Positions 1 to 7,769 of a stretch of DNA of 64,000 bases are shown in pieces. The DNA lies in NCBI GenBank assembly GCA_019358945.1, contig JAHHIE010000003.1, positions 1-64,000 of the forward strand, read 5' to 3'. A model generated the notes under the pieces. It saw only the letters and a list, made by a program, of their open reading frames with translations, did not search any database and was not told where the DNA came from. The DNA comes from Stenomitos rutilans HA7619-LM2 (GTDB lineage: Bacteria > Cyanobacteriota > Cyanobacteriia > Leptolyngbyales > Leptolyngbyaceae). Both the position numbers and the translations under genes were made by a program. The stretch's first letter is position 1. Each line of letters opens with the position of its first letter.

Positions 1-2
1 AA

Positions 3-104
3 TCAGCGAAGGGCGGCACCCGTGCTAAGCGCCTCAAGGCAGGTTGGGATGACCACTATCTGATGAAGGTGTTGTCTCAATCTAATCCAGTTACTAAAAA
101 ATGA
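3..104 (+). CDS. 3' end of an unidentified gene (partial)
   Basis: An open frame enters from the window edge and ends at TGA 102-104. It encodes about 33 C-terminal residues, rich in Lys/Arg/Gly at first and ending in NPVTKK. The start lies outside the window. The tail is too short to assign; its basic character and GWDDHYLMKVL stretch could belong to a transposase or another nucleic-acid-binding protein, but that is a guess. Confidence 0.35.
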   Translation, partial: SAKGGTRAKRLKAGWDDHYLMKVLSQSNPVTKK

Positions 105-417
105 AGAAACGTGTGCGTTTGCCCTAGCGTTTATGATGAACACTACAGCTTTGACCGTAACGTCGGGACGTTTATCATCAGCATCGCGGCATTTGTCACC
201 AACGTTGCTCCACTCATTAGAAACGTTTGCATGTTTATGAGAAACGTTAAAGCAGTACTGATTGATCGACCGTGAAATTGATCAAGGTTGCGCGTTTAAT
301 TAGATACAGCGGTTTGCAACTCGATGAAGTGACTCAAAGGTCTTTTCGAGGCACACTCGTTCAAAGATATACTGCCACTCAGGAAAGTTGCCTGAACCCG
401 CTTTGACATCCACTTCA
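105..417. other. Intergenic spacer with periodic AACGTT sites
   Basis: No gene is visible. The palindrome AACGTT occurs at 201-206, 222-227 and 243-248, exactly 21 bp apart (two helical turns). Two copies extend to AGAAACGTT. Related GACGTT/AACGTC words occur at 159-172. The array lies upstream of the DUF1345 gene and could be a protein-binding site; this is inferred from spacing only. Confidence 0.35.
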
Positions 418-1083
418 ATGCCTCGAAAAAAATACTATGCAAGAACCCACCTGTTTGCTTCTCTGATAGTGGCTGGGGTGGTGACTGTTCTACTTCCCTC
501 CTGGCTGCATCTGCCGTCTCGCGTGCTGTGTGTTTGGGACGCAGGGATGCTCAGCTTTTTGGGATTGAGTTGGTGGGTCATGCTGCGGGCAACGCCAGAA
601 ACGATGCGGCTCAATGCAAAACGTCAGGATGAAGGGCGTTTGGTGATTTTGAGCCTGGTGACAGCGGCGGCATGTGTCAGCATTTTTGCGATCGGGTTTC
701 TGCTCAAAGATGCCAAAAGCGGATCGAGTGCGATCGTGCTGCTCCACATTGTGCTGTCGGTTGTCACCATTCTTGGCTCCTGGCTGCTAGTACACACCAT
801 TTTTGCGCTGCACTATGCTCATGGCTACTACCAGGACGATCGTAAATCGCTGGAAGCGGACAAGGCAGAAGGGCTGGATTTTCCCGATGACATTGAGCCA
901 GATTACTGGGATTTTCTCTACTTTTCGTTTGTCATTGGTATGACCAGTCAGGTGTCTGACGTGCAGATTGAATCACGCTCTATGCGACGGCTGGCGCTGA
1001 TGCATGGAGTTTTATCGTTCTTCTTCAACACGACGATCGTGGCGATGACTATCAACATTATTGCGGGTCTAGTTCAAGGATGA
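418..1083 (+). CDS. DUF1345 family integral membrane protein
   Basis: The product is a membrane protein of about 221 residues with roughly five to six hydrophobic helices and a short basic N-terminus. The segment DFLYFSFVIGMTSQVSDV near residue 170 matches the signature of DUF1345, a family of bacterial membrane proteins without an established function. The frame can be extended to a TTG at 388, but the only ribosome-site-like bases there lie almost on top of that codon, so the ATG at 418 is preferred. No operon partner is evident; the HtrA-like gene begins 110 bp downstream. Confidence 0.8.
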   Translation: MPRKKYYARTHLFASLIVAGVVTVLLPSWLHLPSRVLCVWDAGMLSFLGLSWWVMLRATPETMRLNAKRQDEGRLVILSLVTAAACVSIFAIGFLLKDAKSGSSAIVLLHIVLSVVTILGSWLLVHTIFALHYAHGYYQDDRKSLEADKAEGLDFPDDIEPDYWDFLYFSFVIGMTSQVSDVQIESRSMRRLALMHGVLSFFFNTTIVAMTINIIAGLVQG

Positions 1084-1193
1084 TCGGTGAGCAGCGGTCA
1101 GCCGTCAGCGGTTAGCCTTTTATTGAAGAGTGAAGAACTGATAGCTGATAGCTCACTCAAGAGTAGAGCCGTCGAAGAGGTAAAATCGGTGAT

Positions 1194-2399
1194 ATGAAAC
1201 TATTATTGCTACACCGCCATCGTCTAAAGCAGCCATTCCTCTCCCTCGTACTGTTGCTCTTAAGCAGTATTTCTGGCTGTGGGGTGCTTCGTAGCGAGCT
1301 TGGCACGGCTCCGACTCCGCAGGAATCACCGACTGCCCTGCAACCCAGCCCTTCAACGTCGCCTCTCGCACCGCCACCCAAGCTAACGAGCCTGGATTAC
1401 GTGGCTCAGATTGTGCAGCGTGTAGGGCCAGCCGTGGTGCGGATTGACTCTACTCGGACAGTCGCGCAATCCTTTGGAGATTCTGGCTTTGAGCGCTTTT
1501 TTGGAGGGCAAGTGCCCCGATCGCAACGGGTACAGCGCGGTACCGGTTCAGGCTTTATCACGACAGCGGATGGACGAGTGTTGACCAATGCCCATGTGGT
1601 GCAGGGTGCCGATAGTGTAACCGTAGTGCTGAAAGATGGGCGACGGTTTAAAGGCACGGTGGTAGGAGCCGACTCAACGACCGATGTGGCAGTGGTCAAA
1701 ATCAACGCCCAAAATTTGCCTACCGTGAAATTGGGCAATTCAGATAACCTGTTGCCAGGGCAAGCCGCGATCGCCATTGGGAATCCTCTAGGGCTGAGCT
1801 TCACCGTGACGCAGGGCATTATCAGCGCTACGGGGCGATCAGCAGCGGATGTGGGTGTTCCAGCCGAGCGAGTAGACTTTATCCAGACCGATGCGGCGAT
1901 CAATCCCGGTAACTCTGGAGGCCCATTAATCGATGCTGAGGGGGAAGTGATCGGCATCAACTCTGCCATTATTCAAGGTGCGGCTGGGCTGGGGTTTGCC
2001 ATTCCGATCGCCACAGCCTCGAGGGTCGCTGAACAGATCGTCACCACCGGGAAGGCACAGCATCCTTATCTGGGCGTTCAGATGGCAGAGCTAACGCCTG
2101 AGATTCGGAACGAAATTAATCAAAGCGATGCTGGCTTTACGGTGAATCAGGATCAGGGCGTTCTCATTGTGGGTGTACAGCCCAATTCTCCAGCCGCGCG
2201 TGGGGGGTTGCGTCAGGGCGATGTGGTTGTCAGCATCAATGGCACCGCGATTCAAACGGCCCAGCAAGTGCAGCAACAGGTCGAGGCAGGGGCGATCGGC
2301 AGCCCACTGCAAATTGTCGTCAACCGCAACGGGCAAAAGCAAACTCTCACCGTAAAACCAGAACCCTTGCCTGCAAGAGAACTGAATCAGGACAACTAG
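1194..2399 (+). CDS. HtrA/Deg family trypsin-like serine protease with PDZ domain, lipoprotein
   Basis: This is a periplasmic or thylakoid-lumen quality-control protease of the HtrA/Deg type, 401 residues. The N-terminus is a lipoprotein signal: a hydrophobic stretch at 15-28 and Cys29 in an ISGC lipobox. A Pro/Ser/Thr-rich linker covers about 38-62. The trypsin domain follows with the triad His134 (TNAHVV), Asp164 (TTDVAVVK) and Ser241 (GNSGGPL). One PDZ domain covers about 290-390. Length and single PDZ match cyanobacterial HhoA/HhoB/HtrA. I do not choose among these paralogues. A GAGG ribosome site precedes the ATG. Confidence 0.93.
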   Translation: MKLLLLHRHRLKQPFLSLVLLLLSSISGCGVLRSELGTAPTPQESPTALQPSPSTSPLAPPPKLTSLDYVAQIVQRVGPAVVRIDSTRTVAQSFGDSGFERFFGGQVPRSQRVQRGTGSGFITTADGRVLTNAHVVQGADSVTVVLKDGRRFKGTVVGADSTTDVAVVKINAQNLPTVKLGNSDNLLPGQAAIAIGNPLGLSFTVTQGIISATGRSAADVGVPAERVDFIQTDAAINPGNSGGPLIDAEGEVIGINSAIIQGAAGLGFAIPIATASRVAEQIVTTGKAQHPYLGVQMAELTPEIRNEINQSDAGFTVNQDQGVLIVGVQPNSPAARGGLRQGDVVVSINGTAIQTAQQVQQQVEAGAIGSPLQIVVNRNGQKQTLTVKPEPLPARELNQDN

Positions 2400-2400
2400 T

Positions 2401-2603
2401 GGGCAGGTGGGGGATGAGGTGCAGGAGAGAGGAGGAAGCGGAGGAAGCAGGAGGAGAGTTTTGAGTTTTAAGTTTTGAGTTTTGAGTTTTGAGTTGATGT
2501 TTGACCGCTGCCTCCTCTGCCTCCCCTTGCCTCCTCCTGCCTTCTGCCTCCCCTGCCCCCTCTACGCCCCATCCCCCAATCCCCCGCCTCTACCCCTTCC
2601 CCC
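2401..2603. repeat. Heptamer repeat flanked by purine and pyrimidine tracts
   Basis: Bases 2401-2456 are almost pure purine (G/A) with repeated GGAGGA words. A run of GTTTTGA-type heptamers follows at about 2457-2497. A pyrimidine tract of CCTCCTGCC-type words follows at about 2510-2600. The two outer tracts are roughly complementary, so the spacer could fold into a long imperfect hairpin with the heptamers in the loop. The heptamers belong to a family found elsewhere in this window (for example 4680-4760 and 56114-56129). The pyrimidine tract runs up to the glgX start. Confidence 0.6.
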
Positions 2604-4667
2604 ATGCAGTCTGAAGTTTTACCCGGTCGCAGTTTTCCTTTGGGTGCAACGGTTTACCCGGATGGCGTTAACTTTTCGATCTTTTCCAAGAACGGCAAAG
2701 CCATTGAGTTGCTCTTATTCGATCAGGCGAGTGATCCTAAACCTTCACGGGTGATTACGCTCCATCCCAAGCAGAACAAAACGTTCTATTACTGGCATGT
2801 GTTTGTTGCAGGGATTGGTGCCGGGCAGATTTATGCTTACCGGGTGAATGGCCCGTTTGCGCCTGAGCAGGGGCATCGGTTTGATGCTGACAAAGTTTTG
2901 CTTGACCCATATGCTAAAGCGGTGGTGGGCTGGGAGCATTACAGTCGCGAAGCGGCGATGCATCCAGGCGATAACTGTGCTCAGGCGTTGCGAGGAGTGG
3001 TGGTTGATTCCAGCGCGTATGACTGGGAAGGGGATGCACCGCTCAATATTCCCCATGCTGACAGCGTGATTTATGAGATGCATGTGGGCGGCTTTACTCG
3101 CAACCCTAATGCAGGCGTTGCGCCACACAAACGAGGCACCTATGCTGGGCTGATTGAGAAAATTCCTTACCTCAAGCAGTTGGGTGTGACGGCGGTAGAG
3201 TTGCTGCCTGTTCATCAGTTTGACGAACAGGATGTGCAGCCAGGACTAACGAACTATTGGGGCTACAGCACGATCGCGTTTTTTGCACCGCATACAGGCT
3301 ATAGCTCTCGGCGTGACCCGATGGGGCCTGTAGACGAGTTTCGTGACATGGTGAAAGCGCTCCACCGGGCTGGCATTGAGGTCATTCTGGATGTGGTGTT
3401 TAACCATACGGCAGAAGGTAATGAGATTGGCCCCACCTTATCGTTCAAAGGGCTGGAAAATTCGGCGTACTACATTCTGGAGCCAGACCAGGAGCATTAC
3501 AGCAACTACAGCGGTTGTGGCAATACGCTAAAGGCCAACCACGATATTGTGGGGCGCATGATCCTGGAAAGCTTGCTTTATTGGGTTGCCGATATGCATG
3601 TGGATGGGTTTCGGTTTGATCTGGCCTCTGTGCTGTCGCGCAGTCGATCGGGTCAGCCACTCGAAGATCCCCCGATTCTCTGGACGATCGAGTCACACCC
3701 CATTCTGGCGGGTACCAAGATTATTGCCGAAGCCTGGGATGCTGCGGGGTTGTATCAGGTTGGCTCGTTTATTGGCGATCGCTTTGCCGAATGGAATGGA
3801 CCCTTCCGCGATGATGTCCGCCGCTTTGTGAAAGGCGATACCAACACGGTAGCAACGCTGGCAAACCGACTGCTTGGCAGCCCTGATATCTATCCTCATC
3901 CCGATCGAGAACCTAGCCGTAGCATCAATTTTGTGACCTGCCACGACGGCTTTACCTTGAATGACCTGGTTTCATACAACGAAAAGCATAACGAAATGAA
4001 CCGGGAAGACAGCCGTGATGGTTCCAACGATAACCATAGCTGGAACTGTGGGGTCGAAGGTGAGACTGCTGATCCCCCAATAGCCGCCCTGCGGCTACAG
4101 CAGATTAAAAACTGCCTGACCATTCTCTTTTTTGCCCAGGGAACCCCTATGCTGCTGATGGGCGACGAGGTGCGGCGATCGCAGCGGGGCAATAACAACG
4201 CCTACTGTCAAGATAATGAACTGAGCTGGTTTGATTGGAGCGGCGTTAACCAGGAAAGTGCGCTGCTGCGCTTTGTGCAGACGCTCATTCACTTCACCCA
4301 ATCGCTCGAAATTTTTCGACAAGAACGGCTGCTAGAAGTCACCTTTGGTAGCCAGAAACCGCACATTGTCTGGCATGGCACCGAGCTAGGTCAACCAGAC
4401 TGGGGTGAACATTCTCATTGCCTTGCGTTTACGTTGCGCCACCCCGAAGCAACGGAACATTTTCACGTGATGCTCAACGCCTATTGGGAAACCCTGACGT
4501 TTGAATTGCCCCCACTCGGTAAGGGCGAACGGTGGTACCGCATCATCGACACAGCACTACCATCCCCCAGAGATATTGCGGAGCCGGATGCTGCACCACA
4601 AGTCAGGCGCAAAAAATATCCCGTCGAGGCGCGATCGTCTGTGGTATTGATGGCACGCATAGGCTAA
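2604..4667 (+). CDS. glgX: Glycogen debranching enzyme GlgX (isoamylase type, GH13)
   Basis: The enzyme hydrolyses alpha-1,6 branch linkages during glycogen breakdown in the cytoplasm. The 687 residues contain an N-terminal CBM48-type domain (about 1-150) and a GH13 barrel. Conserved GH13 regions are visible: DVVFNH at 263-268, GFRFDLA with nucleophile Asp339, IIAEAWD with acid Glu376, and VTCHDG with Asp448. Length is normal for GlgX/TreX. The ATG follows directly on a pyrimidine-rich tract and has no clear Shine-Dalgarno sequence. Both flanking spacers are repeat-rich and no other glycogen gene is adjacent. Confidence 0.95.
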   Translation: MQSEVLPGRSFPLGATVYPDGVNFSIFSKNGKAIELLLFDQASDPKPSRVITLHPKQNKTFYYWHVFVAGIGAGQIYAYRVNGPFAPEQGHRFDADKVLLDPYAKAVVGWEHYSREAAMHPGDNCAQALRGVVVDSSAYDWEGDAPLNIPHADSVIYEMHVGGFTRNPNAGVAPHKRGTYAGLIEKIPYLKQLGVTAVELLPVHQFDEQDVQPGLTNYWGYSTIAFFAPHTGYSSRRDPMGPVDEFRDMVKALHRAGIEVILDVVFNHTAEGNEIGPTLSFKGLENSAYYILEPDQEHYSNYSGCGNTLKANHDIVGRMILESLLYWVADMHVDGFRFDLASVLSRSRSGQPLEDPPILWTIESHPILAGTKIIAEAWDAAGLYQVGSFIGDRFAEWNGPFRDDVRRFVKGDTNTVATLANRLLGSPDIYPHPDREPSRSINFVTCHDGFTLNDLVSYNEKHNEMNREDSRDGSNDNHSWNCGVEGETADPPIAALRLQQIKNCLTILFFAQGTPMLLMGDEVRRSQRGNNNAYCQDNELSWFDWSGVNQESALLRFVQTLIHFTQSLEIFRQERLLEVTFGSQKPHIVWHGTELGQPDWGEHSHCLAFTLRHPEATEHFHVMLNAYWETLTFELPPLGKGERWYRIIDTALPSPRDIAEPDAAPQVRRKKYPVEARSSVVLMARIG

Positions 4668-4935
4668 AGACACCGATGAAAGTTTTGAGTTTTGAGTTTT
4701 GAGTTGCGACAAGCCAGAGAGTTTTGAGTGATCGAACCTATACGAGTTTTGAGTTTTGAATTAAGCTGATGGCTGGCGGCTGACCGCTGACCGCTAGAGT
4801 TTTGAGTGGTCGAACCTGCATAGCATCGCTGGCTTGAGTGCATCATTTGTAGCTCAATGAAAGATGTAGCTCAATGAAAGAGAAATGGTGTAACACGGCT
4901 TCCTGTTCGCATTCTTGAAGGAATCGATCGCCTGC
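4668..4935. repeat. Heptamer-repeat spacer after glgX
   Basis: GTTTTGA-type heptamers occur at about 4680-4705, 4718-4730, 4744-4759 and 4796-4807. A 22-bp direct repeat beginning AGAGTTTTGAGTG is present at 4718-4739 and 4796-4817 with one mismatch. Between them, about 4765-4798, lies a GCTGACCGCTGACCGCT run that also occurs in other spacers of this window. A short direct repeat GTAGCTCAATGAAAG follows at about 4850-4880. No convincing gene is seen. Confidence 0.6.
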
Positions 4936-5082
4936 AAATCCTTCTTGATCACCCTGCATTGCTTTGCGATCGTGATCCATTCCTTCTTGATTGACCTGCA
5001 TTCCTTCTCGATCGCGATTCATTGCTTCCCGATCACAATCCATTGCTTTGCGATCGCTCTGCATTGCTTTGTGATCGCCTGT
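4936..5082. repeat. Seven-unit 21-bp tandem repeat, open in frame on both strands
   Basis: Seven imperfect units of exactly 21 bp run from 4936 to 5082; most begin CATTGCTT or CATTCCTT and carry a GATCGC/GATCA core. Because 21 is a multiple of three, both strands stay open. The minus strand (4843-5064 from an ATG) reads as a heptapeptide repeat of the kind M-x-x-D-R-E/K-A/G. The plus strand reads as L/I-H-C/S-F-x-I. No convincing ribosome site supports translation, so I call it a repeat. Confidence 0.7.
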
Positions 5083-5194
5083 AAGAAGGAATGCATTGCC
5101 ATGCAGTGCTGTTAGAGAGCTTTACATTGCGGCGGCTCTGTCACCATGACTGTTTAATTGGTATGAGAACCCAGTTAACGGAGGCGTGACGGCA

Positions 5195-5743
5195 ATGACT
5201 GACCATCAACTCATTTTGGTGACAGGCCCTGCGCGATCGGGCAAAAGCGAATGGGCAGAAACCCTCGCAAATTGCTCTGGTAAGACAGTCATCTACGTAG
5301 CAACGGCTCAAACTGATCTCACCGACCATGAGTGGCAAACACGCATTGAGCAGCATCGTCAGCGCCGCCCATCCACGTGGCAGACGCTGGCTATCCCGAT
5401 CGCTTTGGCCGAAGCGATTCAATCTGCACCACCCAACAGTTGTCTGTTAATCGATTCCCTGGGCACCTGGCTTGCTAACCTTTTAGAGCAAGACGAAGCC
5501 ACCTGGAGCAAAACTGTACGCGAGTTGCTAAGCAGTTTGCATCATGCCACCAGTGATGTCATTGTGGTCGCTGAAGAAACAGGTTGGGGTATTGTGCCTG
5601 CCTACCCCATCGGACGAGTCTTTCGCGATCGGCTTGGCACACTCGCTCGCCACATTGGTGCGATCGCCCATCCGGTCTATCTTGTCACCGGGGGGCACGT
5701 CCTGAACCTGAGTACCCTGGGAACACCGCTAAAAACAGATTAA
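5195..5743 (+). CDS. cobU: Adenosylcobinamide kinase / adenosylcobinamide-phosphate guanylyltransferase CobU
   Basis: This bifunctional cytoplasmic enzyme phosphorylates adenosylcobinamide and then transfers GMP to it in nucleotide-loop assembly of the B12 or pseudo-B12 cofactor. The 182-residue product has the P-loop GPARSGKS at 11-18, the DSLGTWLANLL segment and the EETGWGIVP motif, all typical of CobU/CobP. The frame extends to a GTG at 5186, but CGGAGG at 5179-5184 is too close to that codon and well placed for the ATG at 5195. It stands alone between repeat-rich spacers; no other cobalamin gene is in the window. Confidence 0.93.
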   Translation: MTDHQLILVTGPARSGKSEWAETLANCSGKTVIYVATAQTDLTDHEWQTRIEQHRQRRPSTWQTLAIPIALAEAIQSAPPNSCLLIDSLGTWLANLLEQDEATWSKTVRELLSSLHHATSDVIVVAEETGWGIVPAYPIGRVFRDRLGTLARHIGAIAHPVYLVTGGHVLNLSTLGTPLKTD

Positions 5744-6039
5744 GGGGCAAGGGGACAGCGTAGAAGTTTTGAGTCAAAGAGCGATTAGCGATCTGTGGCC
5801 TGCAATCTCCTAACAACCAACAACTTCTCCAGCCTTCTGCCCCTTGCCCTAAGAACTTAAGCTTAGCTACAGATTTGCCTTGCTTGTAGACTGGCTTGCA
5901 GGGACTAGCATAGGGCTACTAGAAAGTTTTGCGTTCAAGTTCAACCTTTGGCTGGAAGCCTGTTAGCTACAGAAGCGCCATAAAGAGAGTAAAGACCACT
6001 CAACTATTGCAGAGCATTTTTGCTCTTTGTTTCAACGCT
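5744..6039. other. Spacer with an inverted repeat, no gene seen
   Basis: AGGGGCAAGGGG just after the cobU stop (about 5743-5754) and its approximate complement GCCCCTTGCCCT near 5838-5849 form an imperfect inverted repeat. One GTTTTGAGT word lies near 5765. The arms could pair in a transcript but enclose about 80 nt, so this is not a classical terminator. Confidence 0.35.
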
Positions 6040-6459
6040 ATGGCATCTGAACAGCACGTTAGACAATACCTTGCCTACTGGTTTCAGCTAGGAAAGCGCC
6101 TTGCGATTCGAGGTGGGGAGGAGTTTTTGCAGCCTCGCCCGGTAATTCAAGGCGATCGCTACAGTCAGTCCTTTGAGTCATGCTGGCAGCAGATTCGTTC
6201 TGGTGAAGCAGGCGATTGTTATTTAGAAGGAACTGACCAGACGATCGCCGAACTGCTAAGCCCAGCTTGGGAAGTGAATCCATGCAGTCGTTGTGAAATG
6301 CCCGTACCCGTAAAGGTGCAAGGCGTTGCCACGCTAGAGTGCCCTTGTATTGATCTGCCTGGGTGGCCGAACACGGAGTTGCCTCAACCTCGTCAACCCA
6401 TCAGTAGTCAGGTGGTCATTGGGCAGGTGCGCGATCGGCTCCGTCGCGCCAATGGTTAA
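6040..6459 (+). CDS. Conserved hypothetical protein with cysteine pairs
   Basis: I recognise no named family. The product from ATG 6040 has 139 residues. The N-terminal half is helical and soluble-looking (EQHVRQYLAYWFQLGKRL). The C-terminal half has two cysteine pairs, C-S-R-C and C-P-C, followed by a Pro-rich stretch (IDLPGWPNTELPQPR). The paired cysteines could bind zinc or another metal. The frame is open further upstream to 5929, but that extension looks non-coding and the ATG at 6040 gives a typical soluble N-terminus. Neighbours give no functional hint. Confidence 0.6.
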   Translation: MASEQHVRQYLAYWFQLGKRLAIRGGEEFLQPRPVIQGDRYSQSFESCWQQIRSGEAGDCYLEGTDQTIAELLSPAWEVNPCSRCEMPVPVKVQGVATLECPCIDLPGWPNTELPQPRQPISSQVVIGQVRDRLRRANG

Positions 6460-6662
6460 TGATCCCTGTCGATCGAACAGCTAACGCGAGGGCCATAACG
6501 AGTTAAAGTCGGGCGATCAAACTAGTGCCCTTCCCCTTCTACCCTCTACTTTTTGCCTATCATGCCTCATTCTTTCCCCTTGAGGGGTGTCACCCATTAA
6601 AGGAAAGCGATCGTTCTTAGCCAGAATCGAAATCGCATCCCCCCTCACTGGCAGGAAAACAC
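6460..6662. promoter_or_regulatory. Spacer and ribosome site before a TTG start
   Basis: The spacer is pyrimidine-rich at 6530-6590. AGGA at 6653-6656 lies 6 bases before the TTG at 6663 and decides the start of the next gene. No promoter is obvious. Confidence 0.35.
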
Positions 6663-7172
6663 TTGACTAAGATTGTCCCCGTCCAATTAGACAACGGCAC
6701 CGTCCTCTACGTTGAAGCGCAAGACGAAACGGAAGCACCGTCGATCGCTCCTCCCTCCCCGCTTGACGAAACAGTAGAACAACGGCGTGGCGGTGCAAAA
6801 GGCATTGGCGATCCGAGGTTGCCGTTTCGCCCCACGCCAACCCAATCCATGCAAATGGTACAAAGCACGATTCGCACCTACACCACCTATTGTTTAGATG
6901 CGTTCAAAAACTGTGCGGCTGCCAACGTCGATGAAGTGACGCTAGAGTTTGGTATCAATCTCAGTGCCGATGCGGGTATTCCTTACATCGCCAGCGGCAA
7001 GGCACAAAGCAATCTCAAAATTACCGTCAAGTGCTCGTATAACAAGCCTAGTACCGAAGACAGCAGTGCCACCGGGACAGAACCAGCCGTTGTCAGCAAT
7101 GGGCAACCGATTGCCAGCAACGGACAAGCGGTTGCAGGTGAGGGACAGTGGGGGATTGGCGATCGGATGTAG
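6663..7172 (+). CDS. Trypsin-co-occurring domain (CU044_2847 type) protein
   Basis: The 169-residue product begins with a short beta-rich stretch (KIVPVQLDNGTVLYVEAQ), followed by an acidic/Pro linker. A domain at about 60-125 contains VDEVTLEFGINLSADAG and ends with an LKITVKCSY strand. This matches the small domain named for its co-occurrence with trypsin-like proteases in predicted bacterial conflict systems. The tail has a degenerate repeat (VVSNGQPIASNGQAVAGEGQ). Function is unknown; a chaperone or adaptor role for a protease or NTPase partner is inferred from family context. Translation starts at TTG with a good AGGA site. It converges on the rrf2-like gene 17 bp away. Confidence 0.7.
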   Translation: MTKIVPVQLDNGTVLYVEAQDETEAPSIAPPSPLDETVEQRRGGAKGIGDPRLPFRPTPTQSMQMVQSTIRTYTTYCLDAFKNCAAANVDEVTLEFGINLSADAGIPYIASGKAQSNLKITVKCSYNKPSTEDSSATGTEPAVVSNGQPIASNGQAVAGEGQWGIGDRM

Positions 7173-7189
7173 CTCCCCCCGCTTCCCCT

Positions 7190-7633
7190 CTAAACCACAA
7201 AGCTCGTCTCCTCCCCCTGCGCAGCTTGCCAACTGCGAGCATCGAAGTATAAGTCTTCTAGCGAAATGCTGTAGAGGGCTTCTTTCAGCTTTTGGTGGAG
7301 CCGATTCCACACGGTGAACGTAACCCAATCTTCTGCCTGTGACCCATCAGGCGCATGACGAGGAAGCGGGTCAACGCTTTCGCCAACGGCTTCCAAAATT
7401 TGTCCCAATGAAATGCTGGCAGGCGATCGCGCTAGCTGATAGCCGCCCTGAACGCCGCGAACAGACTGCACCAAACCTGCACGGCGCATTTCAATGAGGA
7501 GTTTTTCGAGGTAGGGGGCGGGCAGATCTTGACGCTGCGCGATCGCCTTGACAGAAGCTGGCCCGTAGCCTGGTTGCAAGGTTAGATCAAGCATTGCTTT
7601 AACGCTGTAATGTCCACGGGTCGTTAGTTTCAT
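7190..7633 (-). CDS. Rrf2 family transcriptional regulator lacking Fe-S cysteines
   Basis: The 147-residue product starts MKLTTRGHYSVKAMLDL, typical of Rrf2/IscR winged-helix repressors, with the HTH at about 25-50 and the GVQGGYQLAR wing at about 62-71. The region that holds three cysteines in IscR reads VDPLPRHAPDGSQAEDW and has none, so this is not a canonical Fe-S sensor. The C-terminal NRLHQKLKEALYSISLEDL helix is typical of the family. The start is the Met at 7633; the frame runs upstream to 7684 without support. Its targets are unknown. Confidence 0.88.
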   Translation of the reverse strand: MKLTTRGHYSVKAMLDLTLQPGYGPASVKAIAQRQDLPAPYLEKLLIEMRRAGLVQSVRGVQGGYQLARSPASISLGQILEAVGESVDPLPRHAPDGSQAEDWVTFTVWNRLHQKLKEALYSISLEDLYFDARSWQAAQGEETSFVV

Positions 7634-7769
7634 TGCACAAAAGCAGAAAGGATAAGCGTGCCAGGAATGGTATGAGTATCGCACCTGGACTGACTACGCC
7701 CATGCCCAACCCTGATGCAGAGAATCGGCACCAAAACTTTTAACTCACTCTACTCCCCGCGCCCACTAC

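Noticed and set aside
2482-2754. 90-codon ORF across the pyrimidine tract and the start of glgX
   Set aside because: Its Pro/Leu-rich composition comes from the C/T tract and it overlaps glgX in another frame.
4915-5115. Plus-strand ORF of 66 codons over the 21-bp repeat
   Set aside because: It is a by-product of a repeat unit divisible by three, has no ribosome site and an unlikely His/Phe/Ile/Cys composition.
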